Positions 9,564 to 23,039 of a stretch of 64,000 nucleotides of DNA are shown here, one piece after another (the first letter of the stretch is position 1; every line of letters begins with the position of its first letter). The position numbers were made by a program, and so were the translations under genes. The notes below the pieces were generated by a model. The model searched no databases. It had not been told where the DNA came from and saw nothing but the letters and a program-made list of their open reading frames with translations. Source of the DNA: Polytrichum commune (lineage: Eukaryota > Streptophyta > Polytrichopsida > Polytrichales > Polytrichaceae); the NCBI GenBank assembly GCA_950295325.1, contig OX485803.1, positions 3,224,001 through 3,288,000 on the forward strand. The letters are read 5' to 3'.

Positions 9564-12500
9564 ATGGGCAGGGTTAAGTTAGAGATCAAGAAGATTGAGA
9601 ACCCCACAAACCGGCAGGTGACGTATTCCAAGAGGCGAAATGGGCTCATCAAGAAGGCGTATGAGCTGTCCGTGTTGTGCGATATCGACATCGCGCTCAT
9701 TATGTTCTCGCCCTCGGGCAAGCTCACGCAATACAGCAATTGCAGGTAACTAAAACTAGCGGGCTCCAGGAATGCCACTAGTTTGCGCTAGATAGTTAGT
9801 GGAGATGAATCATCAAAGATGGAGAAGGAGGAAAAGGAGGAATCACCGAAAAGCATGATGCGGCCCATCTGTGCACACATCAAGACACGGTGTGAGAATT
9901 TGGAAGTCGGGGTTGGTGCCAGTGGATCAAATCGAGTTTCGGTTTGGAACGAGTGTTCGTGGGAGAAAGTATTCTTTTCTGCGCCGAGGGATGAAACATG
10001 CTTCTGCGTGATATGATTGAAATTTATACTTACTCGTTTCCACCCTAGTTTCGTGTTAGTCGTGTCGGTTGTCATCATGTGATAGAAAGCGCCATCTGAA
10101 GTCATATGATCAGTTCCTAGATCCGACGGAGCGGTGCAGTCTAGCAAAAGTGAATCTGACCTAAAATGCAAGGGTCTTGGGAAGTGGGTGCGTTGACACC
10201 CTATTAATAGGATCTAGAAGGTTTTTCCCTTGGTTCGAAAACTGTCGGGGCACTAAGGTGAGCGTCTCGCTTTTTTTTTGCAGTATTGAAGATGTCATCG
10301 GTCGGTTTGCTAATTTGCCCATGCACGAGCGAAACAAGAGGTGTGGATAGCCTCTCCCTTTGTGCCTTCTCTTAATAATAATCCATCCAATCTATTTTTT
10401 TGACGACTTTCTGAGACACTTGCGCAAATCTCAGGCTCAGAATCTCGAGGTTTTCTGAATGCCAATTGCAATGAGTTTAGGAGGTGTGTCAATCTTGAGG
10501 TTGCGTTCATTTGTCTTACTGTGTTCCTAGATAATTGATGTTCAATAGTCTAGTGCCGATAGTCTATGTAGTTCTTGAAGTTTCTTTTGATCTGAAGTTA
10601 CAGTCCTGCGTCAACATTCTCATAAGCAATTGTTTCCCTGTGTCTCTGTTGCCATTCCGACCCGATGATTGCTCTCAGGAAGATCGAGAATCTCGAGGTT
10701 AGCTTCTACATTATTGTTAAACCCTTCCTCTTTTAACCTCAGTAGCAAGTTGTAGGGATGAGGAATTTGCAAGCGGTTTCAGTGTAGTCTGTTTGTCAAC
10801 ATTAGGAATGGTATCAATTAGTCAGGATATGAGCCTGATTCGAGCATATGGTATGATCGCAGTATCTCCACAAGGCACTGAAGAAGCTTGCAGGAGATAA
10901 AGATCTGGCCTCCACTCAGCTGATATCTGGAAGGTTAGAAGTCTTTAATACACAATGCCATCTTCATCTTCAACAGTTTTCATGCACGGAACTGCAAAAT
11001 GCGGTATGCCCATTTGGTATTTAGTAGAGACCTAATAACATTCTCTTACAATGTCTTGAGTCACAATCCTTATGATTCTGGAGTATCATCTGCAATGTAT
11101 TAACTTGAGCTAGGGCTTGGGGGTTGGATTGTGCGTCTGGACAACAGCAAGAGTTACGAAGTTGGGGTAAGTTTTTCAGGCCTTTGTTACTCACCATCTT
11201 AATTGCTCTCATCATAAGTTGATTTAGCCGAAGCGAGCAGAATTGAGTTTCTTGCTATTGAATACTGTAGCAGGATGCTGGACACCTGGATTCTTGTTGT
11301 ATTATAATTCTCCAATGAAACTTGTTTGGAGGTTCTGAACCTAGGTGCGTAACGTAATTCATGCTGGTGGCCTTTGAGCAGTTGTTGCAAGAGGAGTTAA
11401 AAAAGTCACAACAGGAGAAAGAGTTGGTGCAACAAAGAGCAAGGTGCGTATTTTACTCGGCCTAAGTTGTTTTACACACATGCCAACCTCAAGGTAGACA
11501 TCCGCAAAATATGATTTCAATGGTTTTGAAACATCGACTGGTATTGTACTAGGTTGTATTTGGCGGACGAGCAACTTCTGCAAAGTGTAAGCTCCGTTCA
11601 GCAACTGGCGAACATGGAAACCGAACTGGAGCAAGCCCTGGAGCGAGTGCGTGCAAGAAAGGTAAGTCAGGCAACGACTTAGTGCATGACACAGTTTCTG
11701 TTGTCTAAATGCAATTTGTTCAGAATTCCAATCTGCCAGATTTCTGTTTGCCCTAATTCAATATCAGTCTAAAGTATGGGGGCTTGATTTTCAGACATAT
11801 GTGAGCAGTGCTTACCAGGCTGCAAGCGCGATGCAAAGACAGGTGCATTAATTTTTCCTCCCAATTCCCTTTGAACTGACGCTGTGAGTCTCATGAATAT
11901 TCATGCAAAACAATTGTCACCAAGCTTGGAGTTTCTTCGAGATAGAAGTAAGATGTTCGGTGGCCCGTATAAGACACATGATGTCTAACTAGGGAAAAGT
12001 TTTTGTCCTGCAGCAACATGAATTTCTGGGCAACAGTTATCAGCAGGTGTGTAAATTGTAAACCGCAAGCCTTGAGCACTGTCACCATTTCTGTCCCAGA
12101 TTTGTTGTCGGATGGGCAGTTTGCAATGCATACTAGTGGCTTTTGTTGTGGACTTTTAGGGTTACCTGAATAGCATAGCATATCATAGCATGATGAACTT
12201 TGGGCTGCCGGCATGGATCGTTTGTAGATGATGGCAATTCGTCAACAACAGCAACACCAGGGAAACATGGCAGGGACACCATCACCATTTTTGCAATGGA
12301 GTATGCCTGAGCGAGGGGAAGCAATCCTTCAAGACTTTATGGATCAGCAAACCAACAATTCTCAAGCACTTGTGCCTGCACAAATGACAAGGTACCTAAA
12401 CTCAGTCATCAGCACCTGGGAGTTTGGTGAGTAGATAGGTAGGTATAAGGGAAATAATGAATACAAGAAAACATGAAATGCGACTCCGATGTCGCCATTC

Positions 12501-14418
12501 ACGTGAATTATGGTGTTTCTTCATTTTGAGGTGGTCTTCATCTTGAAACGGACATCGGAAGGATTAGAGGGCTTCCAAAAACTACTGTCCTCCTTTTGAA
12601 GGTGAACACCTTGAACGGGCGCAGAAAAGCCAGTCAGCAGTGTCTCGAGGACAAACCCCTAAGTTCCCACATGGTTGCTGAATGTTTCCGATACCCGTAG
12701 CCCGATACTCCCACTACATGATTGCATGGACCATATGTGGTACGTAGGGGACGCTGAAAATCTAGTATTAGGAGGGTCATCTATCGGAGCACTATTTTGG
12801 CCTTAGGCGGCGTAACCTTTGAGTTCACATGGGATCCGCATTAAAGCGTGGGGTGTAAACCATCCCATGCAAGATGGTTCGTAGCGCTGACCACCTTGAA
12901 TCTTTACAACATGTTAAGTCTCATTGGACACGACCACACCAAATATTGACCGTAGTCGACTCTCTTCACACATGGTCATCGCTATATCTGATATTATACA
13001 TGTTTCGTCCTGCTATGGGTTGTAGCAAAGCGTCCTCGTGTACAATATGTGGTGCTTCGGGAGTTCCTTTGTGAAGTGTTCTTGTTTGCTTAGTGAAGGC
13101 TACGTTGTTGTGGTCTGATCCCTGCAGAGAATTGGGTAGCAACAGCGAAGCAAGTCCCTCCAGTTTCTATTCAGCTAGTGCGTCGCAGTCGAACCTACAT
13201 AATTTGGGACAGATGAATATCGTCAGTGCCAATCGAGGTCTAAATATTCACGATATGGCTATGGAGCAGTCTAATGGTCAGACCACTTATGATGATTCAC
13301 AAAAGAAAGCTAAACTTGAAGTCAATATGGGTTTTGCTTCCTCGAACAGCAGTGGGGCCGCCGCAGAGGGAGCTGGGGAGACGTTCACCAGTCAAGCGGA
13401 GACGCAAGCTCATGGCAGCGGTAGCGCTACGAACTGGCAGCAACAACAATCGCATCAGCCACACCATGCACATCCATCACAGCAGCAGCAGGCATATGCA
13501 AGTCCTCCCCATTACCCATCAGGCTACTTCAGCCAGGTAGGTGCTGCATCATGTGTTGATGAAACAAGGGCTAGTCTAAACAAACTACAGGCTTTTATGA
13601 GCAAGGTTGGGAGCAATTGTACTCAATGCCTATATGCTCTAGTAGGCTTTGGTAAGCCCACTTGTTGCCATATCCACATAACAAATTTTCCCTCATCCAA
13701 GGCTAGGACAAGGTTTTGGAGCAAGTGGGCTAATTTGTGGTGATGAGTGGGAACTCTCACCACAAATTTTCCAACATATTATGCATTTTTATATCCGTAA
13801 TCAATGCTTGGTATGTGGAACTGGGTGGCCTTGTGTTTTGAGCGTTTTCCAGGTAGGAAATTTCATGTGTTTATGAAACAAGGGATAGTCTATGCAAACT
13901 ACAGGCTTTCTTGATGCACATGATAATGGGCTCATTAACGAAGGCATCCTAGACCTTTTTTAACGTGAATGACACAATCATTAGGTGGAAATAAGTGAAA
14001 CTTGGACGGGAAACTAAGAGCATTGATTGTTTGCCTCATTATGTTTGCTGCAAGTTTGTGGTGGTTGCAAGTGCACTAATCTGGTTGGAAAACGTGGATG
14101 GTGGTTACGGGTGGATGGTGGGTGGGTGGGAGCTCTGAACACAAGAGCTCTGAACACAAATTCTCCACCATAATAATATACATTTTTCATCCATAGTCAA
14201 TGTTTATTATGTGGAATTGGGTGGGCTTGCCCTTTGTGTTGGATTTTTAGGCTAATACATTAAAGATTTTGAGCATTACTTCCGTCTTTGTTCAACTCTG
14301 ACTTTACCCATTTGTCATCTGAATCACTAGCCACTTTGTCGGAGTGTTCATATAACCCTGGGCAGGTCCTGAAACTGAATCTCTTTTTTTGCAGAATGCA
14401 GATGCGTGGAAGCATTAG
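9564..14418 (+). CDS. MIKC*-type MADS-box transcription factor
   Basis: Twelve exons join without a stop into 398 residues: 9564-9745, 10284-10340, 10679-10697, 10863-10933, 11148-11166, 11382-11443, 11553-11661, 11795-11842, 12014-12046, 12228-12391, 13128-13536 and 14395-14418. All introns are GT-AG and the phases agree. Exon 1 is the DNA-binding MADS domain, with [20 protein letters not shown] and [14 protein letters not shown]. Exon 2 carries [12 protein letters not shown], characteristic of the MIKC* (M-delta) class rather than classic MIKC. Exons 3-9 are short and encode a helical, Gln/Glu/Leu-rich I/K region. Exons 10-11 encode a Gln-, Ser- and His-rich C-terminus ([20 protein letters not shown]), and exon 12 ends in NADAWKH. 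MIKC* proteins dimerise, bind CArG-like sites in the nucleus and act mainly in the gametophyte (pollen in Arabidopsis). The 19-nt exon 5 is the least certain. The ninth and eleventh introns are not notable, but the tenth, at 12392-13127, is long. Confidence 0.9.
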
Positions 14419-17400
14419 AAACTACAGGTTCTGTAAGAGAGATAGAGGGTACTCTACTTTGACTGCCCGCACTTCGTATGTACCAAATTCGCAGTGGCAA
14501 TGACTATCTTGTTGGTTTGCAACCCAGTATGTACATTGGAGAGGTTGTCTCAAAATTGACTGTGCTGTTGTTGTGGACCTTGAATAATACAGTGTTGGAA
14601 GCATGAGGTAGCTTTTAAGGAGGCATGCAGTTGTGGGCATGAATTTTAGAGAAGTCCACCAAATTTGACTTGCAATGATATTTGTAGAAAATTCTAGGTC
14701 TCTAGACTTAACAGAGGCATTTATATACCTCAAAGAACCAGAACATCCACCTGTTGATGGTTGCATTTGGCGGGAGCCAACTAAACCATTTGTGGGATTC
14801 CATGACAGTTAGTTAGTTCAGGCTGGTTGGTTGTCAAACATAAGCTTGTCTTGTGTTCGTGGCACGGTAATGTTGGCCTTCATTGAGAGGAGAGGGATAA
14901 GCAGCTTGTTTGCAGCAATTTGGCTCTCCAGCCCGGACTGCTTTCCAGCTGTGGCAAGTATTTATTTAGATGAAAGTATCTATCGTCCACTGATCAGAGG
15001 GAGATTTGCAATCTTTAAGAGCACTTTAGGTCGACAGCTGTTGGAAAGAAAATTGGGGATACCACCGTTGCCCCGTGGATTGATGACGTCGTCATTCCTA
15101 ATTAGAGCAGCTTTCTCTGCCAGGAGAGTGGTGTGCTTGGATGCACCAAGAAACCCGAAGCATGAGTGCTAAACCCAGATGTTCTGTTCCTGGCAAACTT
15201 GGAAATCTGATGTGCATGGAGCTGAAGTCTTCTGAGCGAGAATCTCAGGACAGCACCAGAATTGGCAGGTGAATTGGACCTGAAGGCATGATGGTTCAAA
15301 GCAGTATATCATGAGGACCAAAACCAGCGGAACCGGAGTCGTGGGTGGCTGCGAATTGCAGATTAGGCTGGGGAAAATAAGTTTGGGATCTTGAAGGATG
15401 CATAATCTGGAGTGGGTTTTTTCAGGAAGATTGGATCAGATCAGACTGCATTGGGATTCTCGGGGCTTATTCTTTGTGCTCAGGAGACAGATTAAGCTTT
15501 GAGTGGGTCTGATGAGGTCGGTGCTTCCACTAAGAGCTTTTTGGAAGAGTTCAGGATTCAGAAGAGCATATTACAATTGAGAACTACTGCAAAAAAATTA
15601 GTGAGGTTGTTCAAGAAATTTCTGGAATCCTCGTCGTTCAGGAGCAGCATGTTTGCCTCGACTTCAGATGTGGACACCCACACAACTTTCAGCATTAAAA
15701 AAGAACAAAAATTGGAGTGTGGGCCCAAGACTTCGTGCTGGAAGTGTTTGGACAACAAGTGCAAGTCAAGTGGTAAGTAAGTACGTACCTCAGATTTTGA
15801 ACAAATTGTTTCCGATAACATATCAGTGAACAAACTTGAATGTGTAATGCCATTGGTGCTGTATGTGCAGCATGGAAGCTGTCTGTTTGGGATTTATGAG
15901 AGTATGGGAGCTATATCTGTGGAGCTTGCCAACATGTGGCCAAGTCGAGTTATTCAAGTCAAGTGCTGTAGCTTCTACTGTCTTAACACTAGTGCATACA
16001 GCTAATGTTTTAACTAATTCTGTCAAAAATGACCCTTATTGGAGTTTCCATTGCCCGTCCATGCTATTCATGTATGACATCTCTAGTCTAATTACCATAC
16101 TGGAAGAGCTGGGTGGATGTGCCAAGAGAGCTGAAGAAGACTGAATGGGTCCTTCTGTATTAGTTTAACAGCAGTTGCAGGGAACGACAATGCATGACTT
16201 GTTTGATTTAATTAGACTATGCTTCAATTCTGGGAATGCAGGTGGCCATTGTAGTAGTAGCTTATGTGGAAAGCGCCTATTTGGACACTAGGATTAAAAG
16301 CTAGGTTATTGTGGCCACATGGGTCGCATTTTTAATTTGGTCCATGTTGTCAAAAGCCTGTTGGTTGATTCATTTCTATATTGGCTTAGTTACTAGAATT
16401 TTCCTCATGATTGCAGCACACCTCTAGGTGTTCTCAAAACTTTGTTGGGAAATTCATGTTCATATGGCATCCTTCGGCCCCCTACATTTCACCAACATTG
16501 GGGATTCTGACAGCATTGAACGCTATTTTAAACATTATAAAATGTTAAAACTGTGGCAAGGCTTCCAACCCAAAAATGAGTTTTAGAGAGATTTTAAGTA
16601 TATATCTACTGTGTGTGTTATTAGCTCAGGGATATATATGTGATGATTGCGATTTTGTCCTTTTGAAGGTCAGTGAGTTAGTCTTGATAGTCTTCCACAG
16701 AACGAATATTATATTTTGTGTGTCATAATGCATGGCAAGGCTGATATGTCGGGGAGGCTTGTGTAGCATAGGGAACCTGGTGCATCACTGACACCGCCGC
16801 CAGGTAGTAAATGCGGCCTCCACAGTATCACTACGTGTGTGCAGAAGACAAGCAGACCTGCACAGGTGAAGCAGTGGTCTCCGAAGCTCCCATTCCACTC
16901 CTTTACTTTGACTAAAACAGGAGCATATCTTAGTAGACTCCCCAACAATGAACGGGGAGTTGAACCGACAGCTAGCTACAGATGAACCGGTTGAGCTTAA
17001 GAAATAACCTCTGGAAGTTCAAGACTTCAGGAAATTGACGCTTCCATTTTGGAGGAATCTATAGAATACGCCTCATTAATAAAGAAGAAACTGAAAGATC
17101 ACAACAGGTTGGACTTGGAAACACTAGGATTTTGACCTCCCTAGGCACTGCTTTTACATCATAACAGGTATTTGCATCATTTTTGGCCACCTGTCCACCA
17201 ATTTTAACATTTTCCCAGAGGGTCCGCGTATGTCTGAGAAATACACTATAATAGGTCCAGGGTGCAGAAAGGAACTTGGGCATCTACAATATTCGCTTTA
17301 TTGTGTCTCTGAGCCCTTCGGACATGTGTGGCTGCTCTTCTTGATTCAGTAGAAGCATGAGTCCTAGACAAATTTTTTTTATCTTAAGTAATTGGGAACT

Positions 17401-17630
17401 TGTCCTACATCATTTGGAAAATTGGCTTGCAAATCTATTAGCAAAGTGGTCAATTCACCATAGAAGAACGATTGCCTAAGACTCATGTGCTAGTAATGAT
17501 TAGGCACCTACATCTGAATGGCTTATTACATGGTTTACAATCAAGAAGGGACACTAACAGGATACATGTTATGATGAGATTGGAGTCTAGACCATGTGCT
17601 TATACTATATCAACCCTTCTGGATTGGGAG
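14419..17630. other. MADS 3' flank, then non-coding DNA
   Basis: The first few hundred bases are presumably the 3' untranslated region. Beyond that I see only short ORFs (for example 14831-15172 and 15499-15780) without recognised domains. Confidence 0.4.
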
Positions 17631-17635
17631 ATAAG

Positions 17636-17905
17636 TATGGAATACAATATGCACGGCTGCTTTGCCTTCGCAGCGGCGCACGTCGCCGCTGCAGCCTAGC
17701 GCTCGCGGTTGCACCCTGGCGCTCGCTGCTGCAGACTGTAGAAAGGACCAGATACGCTTTGACGGGCGGTAACCGGTCATTGCAGGTGAAGCGCATCTGC
17801 GAAACCGGCCACTGCAGGTCAAGATAGGACATCATGCCCAGACGGGCTTCGGGGGCTGCCCGCGAAAAAATTTGGGGAGCGGACCGCCGTGTCCCGAAAA
17901 ATAGC
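17636..17905 (+). repeat. GC-rich dispersed repeat, copy 1
   Basis: A sharply GC-rich island in AT-rich DNA. It starts TATGGAATACAATATGCACG, then has GCCTTCGCAGC, GCGCTCGCGGTTGCA and TTGACGGGCGGTAACCGG. An inverted copy with the same order of motifs is at 55390-55690. Confidence 0.65.
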
Positions 17906-17946
17906 CTTGGAGCTGAGGCATGGAAAACGGTAACAATATTATAACC

Positions 17947-19832
17947 GGTCCTAATATTGCACAACAATTGCTCATTGGAAATTCTCACTTCCATCACAAA
18001 CATGGAGGGAAAACATGAAATTCACCAATTCCTACATGAATCCTTGCCAAGAGTCAACCAGAAGAGATTCTCGTCTCCTGCCTTTGCTGATTGCATCCAT
18101 GGTGTCATTGGTGTCTTTAGTCTCACAAAACGGTGGAACCCTACTCCGGATTTTCGTGCGATTCATTGGATTTCTTCGTGAAAGGTAAGCATTTTGATGT
18201 ATCGCCTACGAGGTGAAGAATTTTTCTTAAGGGAGAATTGCGTTTCTGTACGAAATCAGTAGTAGCTTCCTGATCGATATATGATCAAACATTCAGATGT
18301 GTGGGAGCTTTGAATTGAACAATTCGGATCTGTTTTGGAGTCTTCAAGGGCCTGAAGTACGAGCTGCAGTCCAAATATAGGGTTTGACATGCATTCATAC
18401 ATAGATGCATTCATAAGTTTTGCAGTATTTGCATCATACATAAGTCTTTGCTGCGTTAGGAGCCTTTCTCTCGCAAATGCAGACATCATCACTGAAAAAT
18501 TCTTTCCTAGAGACAAATAGAAGAGATTGTCGTCTACCCTTGCAAAATATACTTCATTGGAATTGATTTCTCTAGTCTCACGAGACGGTGGAATTCTACC
18601 CCGGAGTGATCAGCAGTCTAAATTTAGGGTTGAGACCACCACAAGTTTGGCATGCATTCATCCATTAGAGCTTAGTGCACGCAATGATAAAGGGATTAGT
18701 AGTAGAGGCAGCTACGGCAGAGAGTAGCAGGAGTGGATTGGCAAGTGGATTATATCGACCTACAATTTGCCATTTTTTCTCGTGGTCAAGATTTTGCAGT
18801 ATTTCTATGTGCTCCAGTAGGAGTGTTTTTCTTTTGTGGTTCTGCGAGCAACAAGAAGACGCCTGCAACTTTCCTTATCGCAGTGTGGTTGCATAATAAC
18901 CAAATCCATGAATTCTTGATTGTTTCATAATATATTGCGCATTGACGATCAAACCACTTGCAAATGGAAGAGGGAGAGGATTATCAGGATTGCGGCGCAC
19001 CAAATTGGAATGAGCGCTATACAGGGGGGAATGTTCTTTGGTTATGAAATCAAATGCATGGACATCCACGTGTCTTAACTTGTATGAACTGACAGTTTGG
19101 CCTACCTGATCCTTCCAAAGAGGGATCACCAAATCTATAAGTCCACCCATTTTCAGGGTAGGAGATTGCAATAAATCAACTCATATGGAAAAAATTGTAT
19201 GCCCAGAAAGAGATTTAAGTGTGCCCTGGAATACTCATCCTGGATGGTTTATGAAAATAGTTCCTGCAAGTTAGCATGTGATGTGTGGCTCTATTTGCTA
19301 TCACTACATCCATGATAACATAAATTGCAGGTTGAACATCAAAGAACTTCTGGGCAGATGTTGGATCTCATCACCACCCCAGCTGGAGAAGTTGATCACA
19401 TATGTGATCTTTATCTACTTCCTCATCAATAGTATACAGGAATGTGGATTTTAGGAGTGAGGATGTATGATAATACGTAGCTTATGGTGTGATCGAATTT
19501 TTGATGTGAAGAATTTAGAATAAGGACCGGAATTCAATAAGGTCTAAGAAAGGACCCGAATTGTGCAGTGAATTTGTACCTGTCTTTCAAAGAAATTCTT
19601 GCCATGCCCTAATATTGCGCAGTATTAGGGCGGCATTTATAAATTCTAAAATATCCACCCCCTTGGCAATCGGGCAAGATTGTTTGTCTGGATTTCATCC
19701 GTTCTGAAATAATTTTTCTTGCATCCAAATTACGCTTCGTCCCACTAGATATTCCCAAAATAAAATAAAATAAAATTCTAATTTTTTTGCCTGATATGTC
19801 TTGTCGATGTCAACACTGCGCAATATTAGGAC
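17947..19832. mobile_element. Possible TIR element of about 1.9 kb
   Basis: CGGTCCTAATATTGCACAAC at the left end matches the reverse complement of the right end, CGGTCCTAATATTGCGCAGT. A further copy of the terminus, in palindromic form (CCCTAATATTGCGCAGTATT), lies inside near 19608. I found no convincing target duplication and no transposase, so the boundaries are tentative. Confidence 0.4.
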
Positions 19833-21110
19833 CGTCTACCATACTCAACAGTAGGCTTGGGAGTTACAGTGATCAACTTGTGCCCCGTGAAGCAATGGTT
19901 ACTCATTGGGCACGTGATTACCAACTAAGGTTTTTCTCAATTTGGTTAAGCTTGTATACACTTGTATGCTCAGGCTCCAATACACCTTACACATGGTATG
20001 TCCATGTGCAAGTTTGACGTCCCACAGTACATTGGGTGTTAATCTAGTTCTTCCTGATATGAAGAAATGTTGTTGGAGTCTCCATACACTTTATGAATAG
20101 GTATGTTGGCTGAGCATGAATTTTGTGCTCTTCGATCTGGTAAGATAAAGTTGCTAAAGTGTTTGGGTGAAGATTGGGCAGCCAGACAGCCCTCAACGGC
20201 TCCATGAGCATGTAGTATGAAAACTCCTTCCTTGGTGTGATGAAACCTGCACATAGAAGGAGAAACTGTATACATTCCTGTTGCAGAAACGAGAGGCACA
20301 AATCCTCATGTCCTGGGACCAGCTATTGATGTATTATTCCAAGCCACGGATATTATGTGGGCAAAATAATTTATGCAAACTCAGGTGTAGGTACCAAGAC
20401 GTGTAATTTCACAGGCCAAACGACCAAGCCTGGCTCCTGCTACCAAGCAGGTGGGTGGAGGCATGTCACATAACGGATACTTGTCAGTCTTGCAAACTTC
20501 AACCAAAAGCACTCAACATCTACGGGGATGATGTTTTGAAAAGCATCTCATGCTATCCAATCCCAGCGTTTTCCACTATTATGTAATCCTTTCCATCCCT
20601 ACATGCGAAACGAATTGCAAAGCAAGCAAGCAAACTAAGTCACCCTTAATCACCTTGTATGACTTCGATCAGGGAATAAGCGATGAAGTTCTTTCCGTAT
20701 TGGCTTATGATACTGCTCTCGTGCAAACCAATGAGGACCATAGGCATCCCCACTATTGTCAGTAGCATCCCTCTTATTATGATTTTGCAATACAAGGCCT
20801 CACAGCTCTACATATGTCTGTTGAGTACGCCATAGTCTCACACACACGAGGTTAAAGCTCCAAGTTTTGGTCCATAGTCTGTTCCGTCAGTAATTTGTCC
20901 ACAACATGCTTGAAGGGCATCCCTCAGTTCTTAAAGGCAATTACTTAAAAATGATAACACAATATTTGACATCCCTTTATCTCCACAAAACGGGAAAATT
21001 TAACATAATATTCAAGACTAGATTATTGAAATTTGCAAAGAGTCTAGTTACAAGTCACATTAACTACGAACCGGAGGCAAAGCAAATAGGCTAAACGAGA
21101 TTCCCGGTCG
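19833..21110. other. Non-coding DNA
   Basis: No supported feature. A CCATAGTC word at about 20873 is shared with the minisatellite family described below. Confidence 0.4.
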
Positions 21111-21119
21111 AGTCTAACA

Positions 21120-21385
21120 GCGAGGCTATGGTCCAAGTGACAAAAGTAGAGAGAGTCTAGTATCAAGTGGCAGTGGCAGTATTCAGTCACAAGTAGAGAG
21201 AGTCTGGTATCAAGTGGCAGTGGCAGTATTCAGTCACAAGTAGAGAGTCTAGTATCAGTGGCAGTCACAAGTACAGAGTGTAGTATCAGTGGCAGTCACA
21301 AGTAGAGAGTCTAGTTTCATAGTGGCAGTCACAAGTAGAGTCTAGTTTCAGTATCAAATCGCAGTCACAAGAAGTATCAAGTCTC
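21120..21385 (+). repeat. Irregular minisatellite (GTCACAAGTAGAGAG core)
   Basis: About six imperfect units built from GTCACAAGTAGAGAG, TCTAGTATCAAGTGG and CAGTGGCAGTATTCA in varying combinations. Unit length shrinks from about 65 to about 35 bases toward the right. Confidence 0.8.
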
Positions 21386-22557
21386 ATGAAGTGGTGCAAG
21401 CCATAGTCTTCATTAACAGAGAAGCGTCTAGTCACGACAGCCTATCTGGTCCTCCATCCCTTTATGCCTGCCCTTGGTTGCACTCCCAAACAATATGGGT
21501 CAAGACCCATCCCATCTTCCTTCAGTTGGCTCCTCCTTTGTTCACGACCCTTCGTCCTCCTCATTCGGCGTACTGCTTCGCGATCCTATTGGCCTCGTTG
21601 AATTCCATCCCCTTCACCCACAATCAGGCTGGGGGTTCTCCGCAGGGTTGTATTTGACTCCATATAATTTGAAGACTACATCCCACAATCATTGCTCATC
21701 ATCAATCTCATTCAATCATCGACATCTCACTGGAAACAATCCAACCCTTCACGTTGTGCCACCGAACAACAATTCTCAATTCCATGGACTACCGATATGA
21801 GCAAGATTGATATGACCATCTCCCAGTGACCCAATCGAAACACAACATGGCATCAAATCCGAAGTCTTGCAAATTATTTGGAGTTGTGTATTTATTCCAT
21901 AGTACAACAACTATAGGTTCACCCAAATTCGTCAAGGGCAATCTATAGGTCTCTCAAATTCCGATGATCACCTTTGGATCAAGCCCACTGGTTGTTGTAT
22001 CCATATCCAAAAATCCTCCTGCATCCATCCACTTTTTGCCATGTGGATGGATGCGGATGCACAGGTTGCCATGTCTTTATCTGCAATTGGGGGAAACGTC
22101 ATAGAGTTCATGTTTTATTCCAAAAAACCATGGTCAGGAAGTCATCAATTCAAATAGTAGTCCCCAATTAACCTCCACCAATCTTCCTCTTCTCCCAAAC
22201 GTCGACTACATTCTTCTGCTCATTCTTGCATTGCAATCAGAACCTTCCAAAGCCATGATTCTGCACCTCCATCAATCTTCTTCTTGAGAGTTTATATGAA
22301 AGGTACACGGGCCTGATGTAGTAGCTTTTGTTGGTTTGTAACTTACAATACTTGGATTCATGGTGTTCAAGTTTATGCTCCTCTGCCCACATGTAGATGA
22401 AGGAGCTAGGGGTAACGCTGCGAAGTCCTTGAACTCGAATCATATTGATATCAATTCCAGCAAGTCCACTCACAGGGTGCCATAAGAAGACTATGGCCGA
22501 TTCCCTGCAATTATGTTCACTATATTCAGCCTAGATCGCCAGTGAATGGCGCCTTAA

Positions 22558-23035
22558 ACCCATATCGTTTGGGTGAGGGCCGAGAGGCAAGGATATAATG
22601 AGGGTCTGTTTTACCCTCTTGTGTATACTAGGGCTGGGACTAGGTACTTAGACTATGGTCCAAACTACTTGCTACTTGGGTCACTCACTCAGACTATGGT
22701 CCAGACTATACTTGCTACTTGGGTCACTCACTCAGACTATGGTCCAGACTATACTTGCTACTTGGGTCACTCACTCAGACTATGGTCCAGACCATACTTG
22801 CTACTTCACTCAGACTATGGTCCAGACTATACTTGCTACTTGGGTCACTCACTCAGACTATATGGTCCACAATGCTTGACAATTGCCACTCGGGTTGCTC
22901 AGATCATGACTATGGTCCAGCCTACTTGACACTTGGTCCACCCCACCATGGACATTTTGTTACTCAAACTATGGAACTGCATACTTACTTGATACTGGTG
23001 CACTCAAGACTATGGAGTTGGACCTAGAATCTGGT
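22558..23035 (+). repeat. GACTATGG-core repeat, copy A (43-bp minisatellite)
   Basis: It begins with a header, CCCATATCGTTTGGGTGAGG, followed by a TATA-like GGCAAGGATATAATG. From about 22640 it carries several units of about 43 bp, each with CAGACTATGGTCCAGACTAT then CTTGCTACTTGGGTCACTCA. The units degrade toward 23030. Four related repeats share the header or the GACTATGG word (29.9, 47.5, 48.5 and 53.7 kb). This structure could be part of an LTR, but no element was closed. Confidence 0.8.
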
Positions 23036-23039
23036 GACT

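Noticed and set aside
13537-13743. Continuation of the MADS coding frame past 13536
   Set aside because: A strong donor (GTAGGT) lies at 13537, and the family-typical end NADAWKH is recovered only by splicing to 14395. The extension reads into intron.
14831-15172. 113-codon plus-strand ORF after the MADS gene
   Set aside because: No domain, no splice partners and a composition like translated non-coding DNA. It may lie in the MADS 3' flank.
22558-23035. CRISPR-like array
   Set aside because: Units are contiguous and variable with no unique spacers, and the DNA is eukaryotic.
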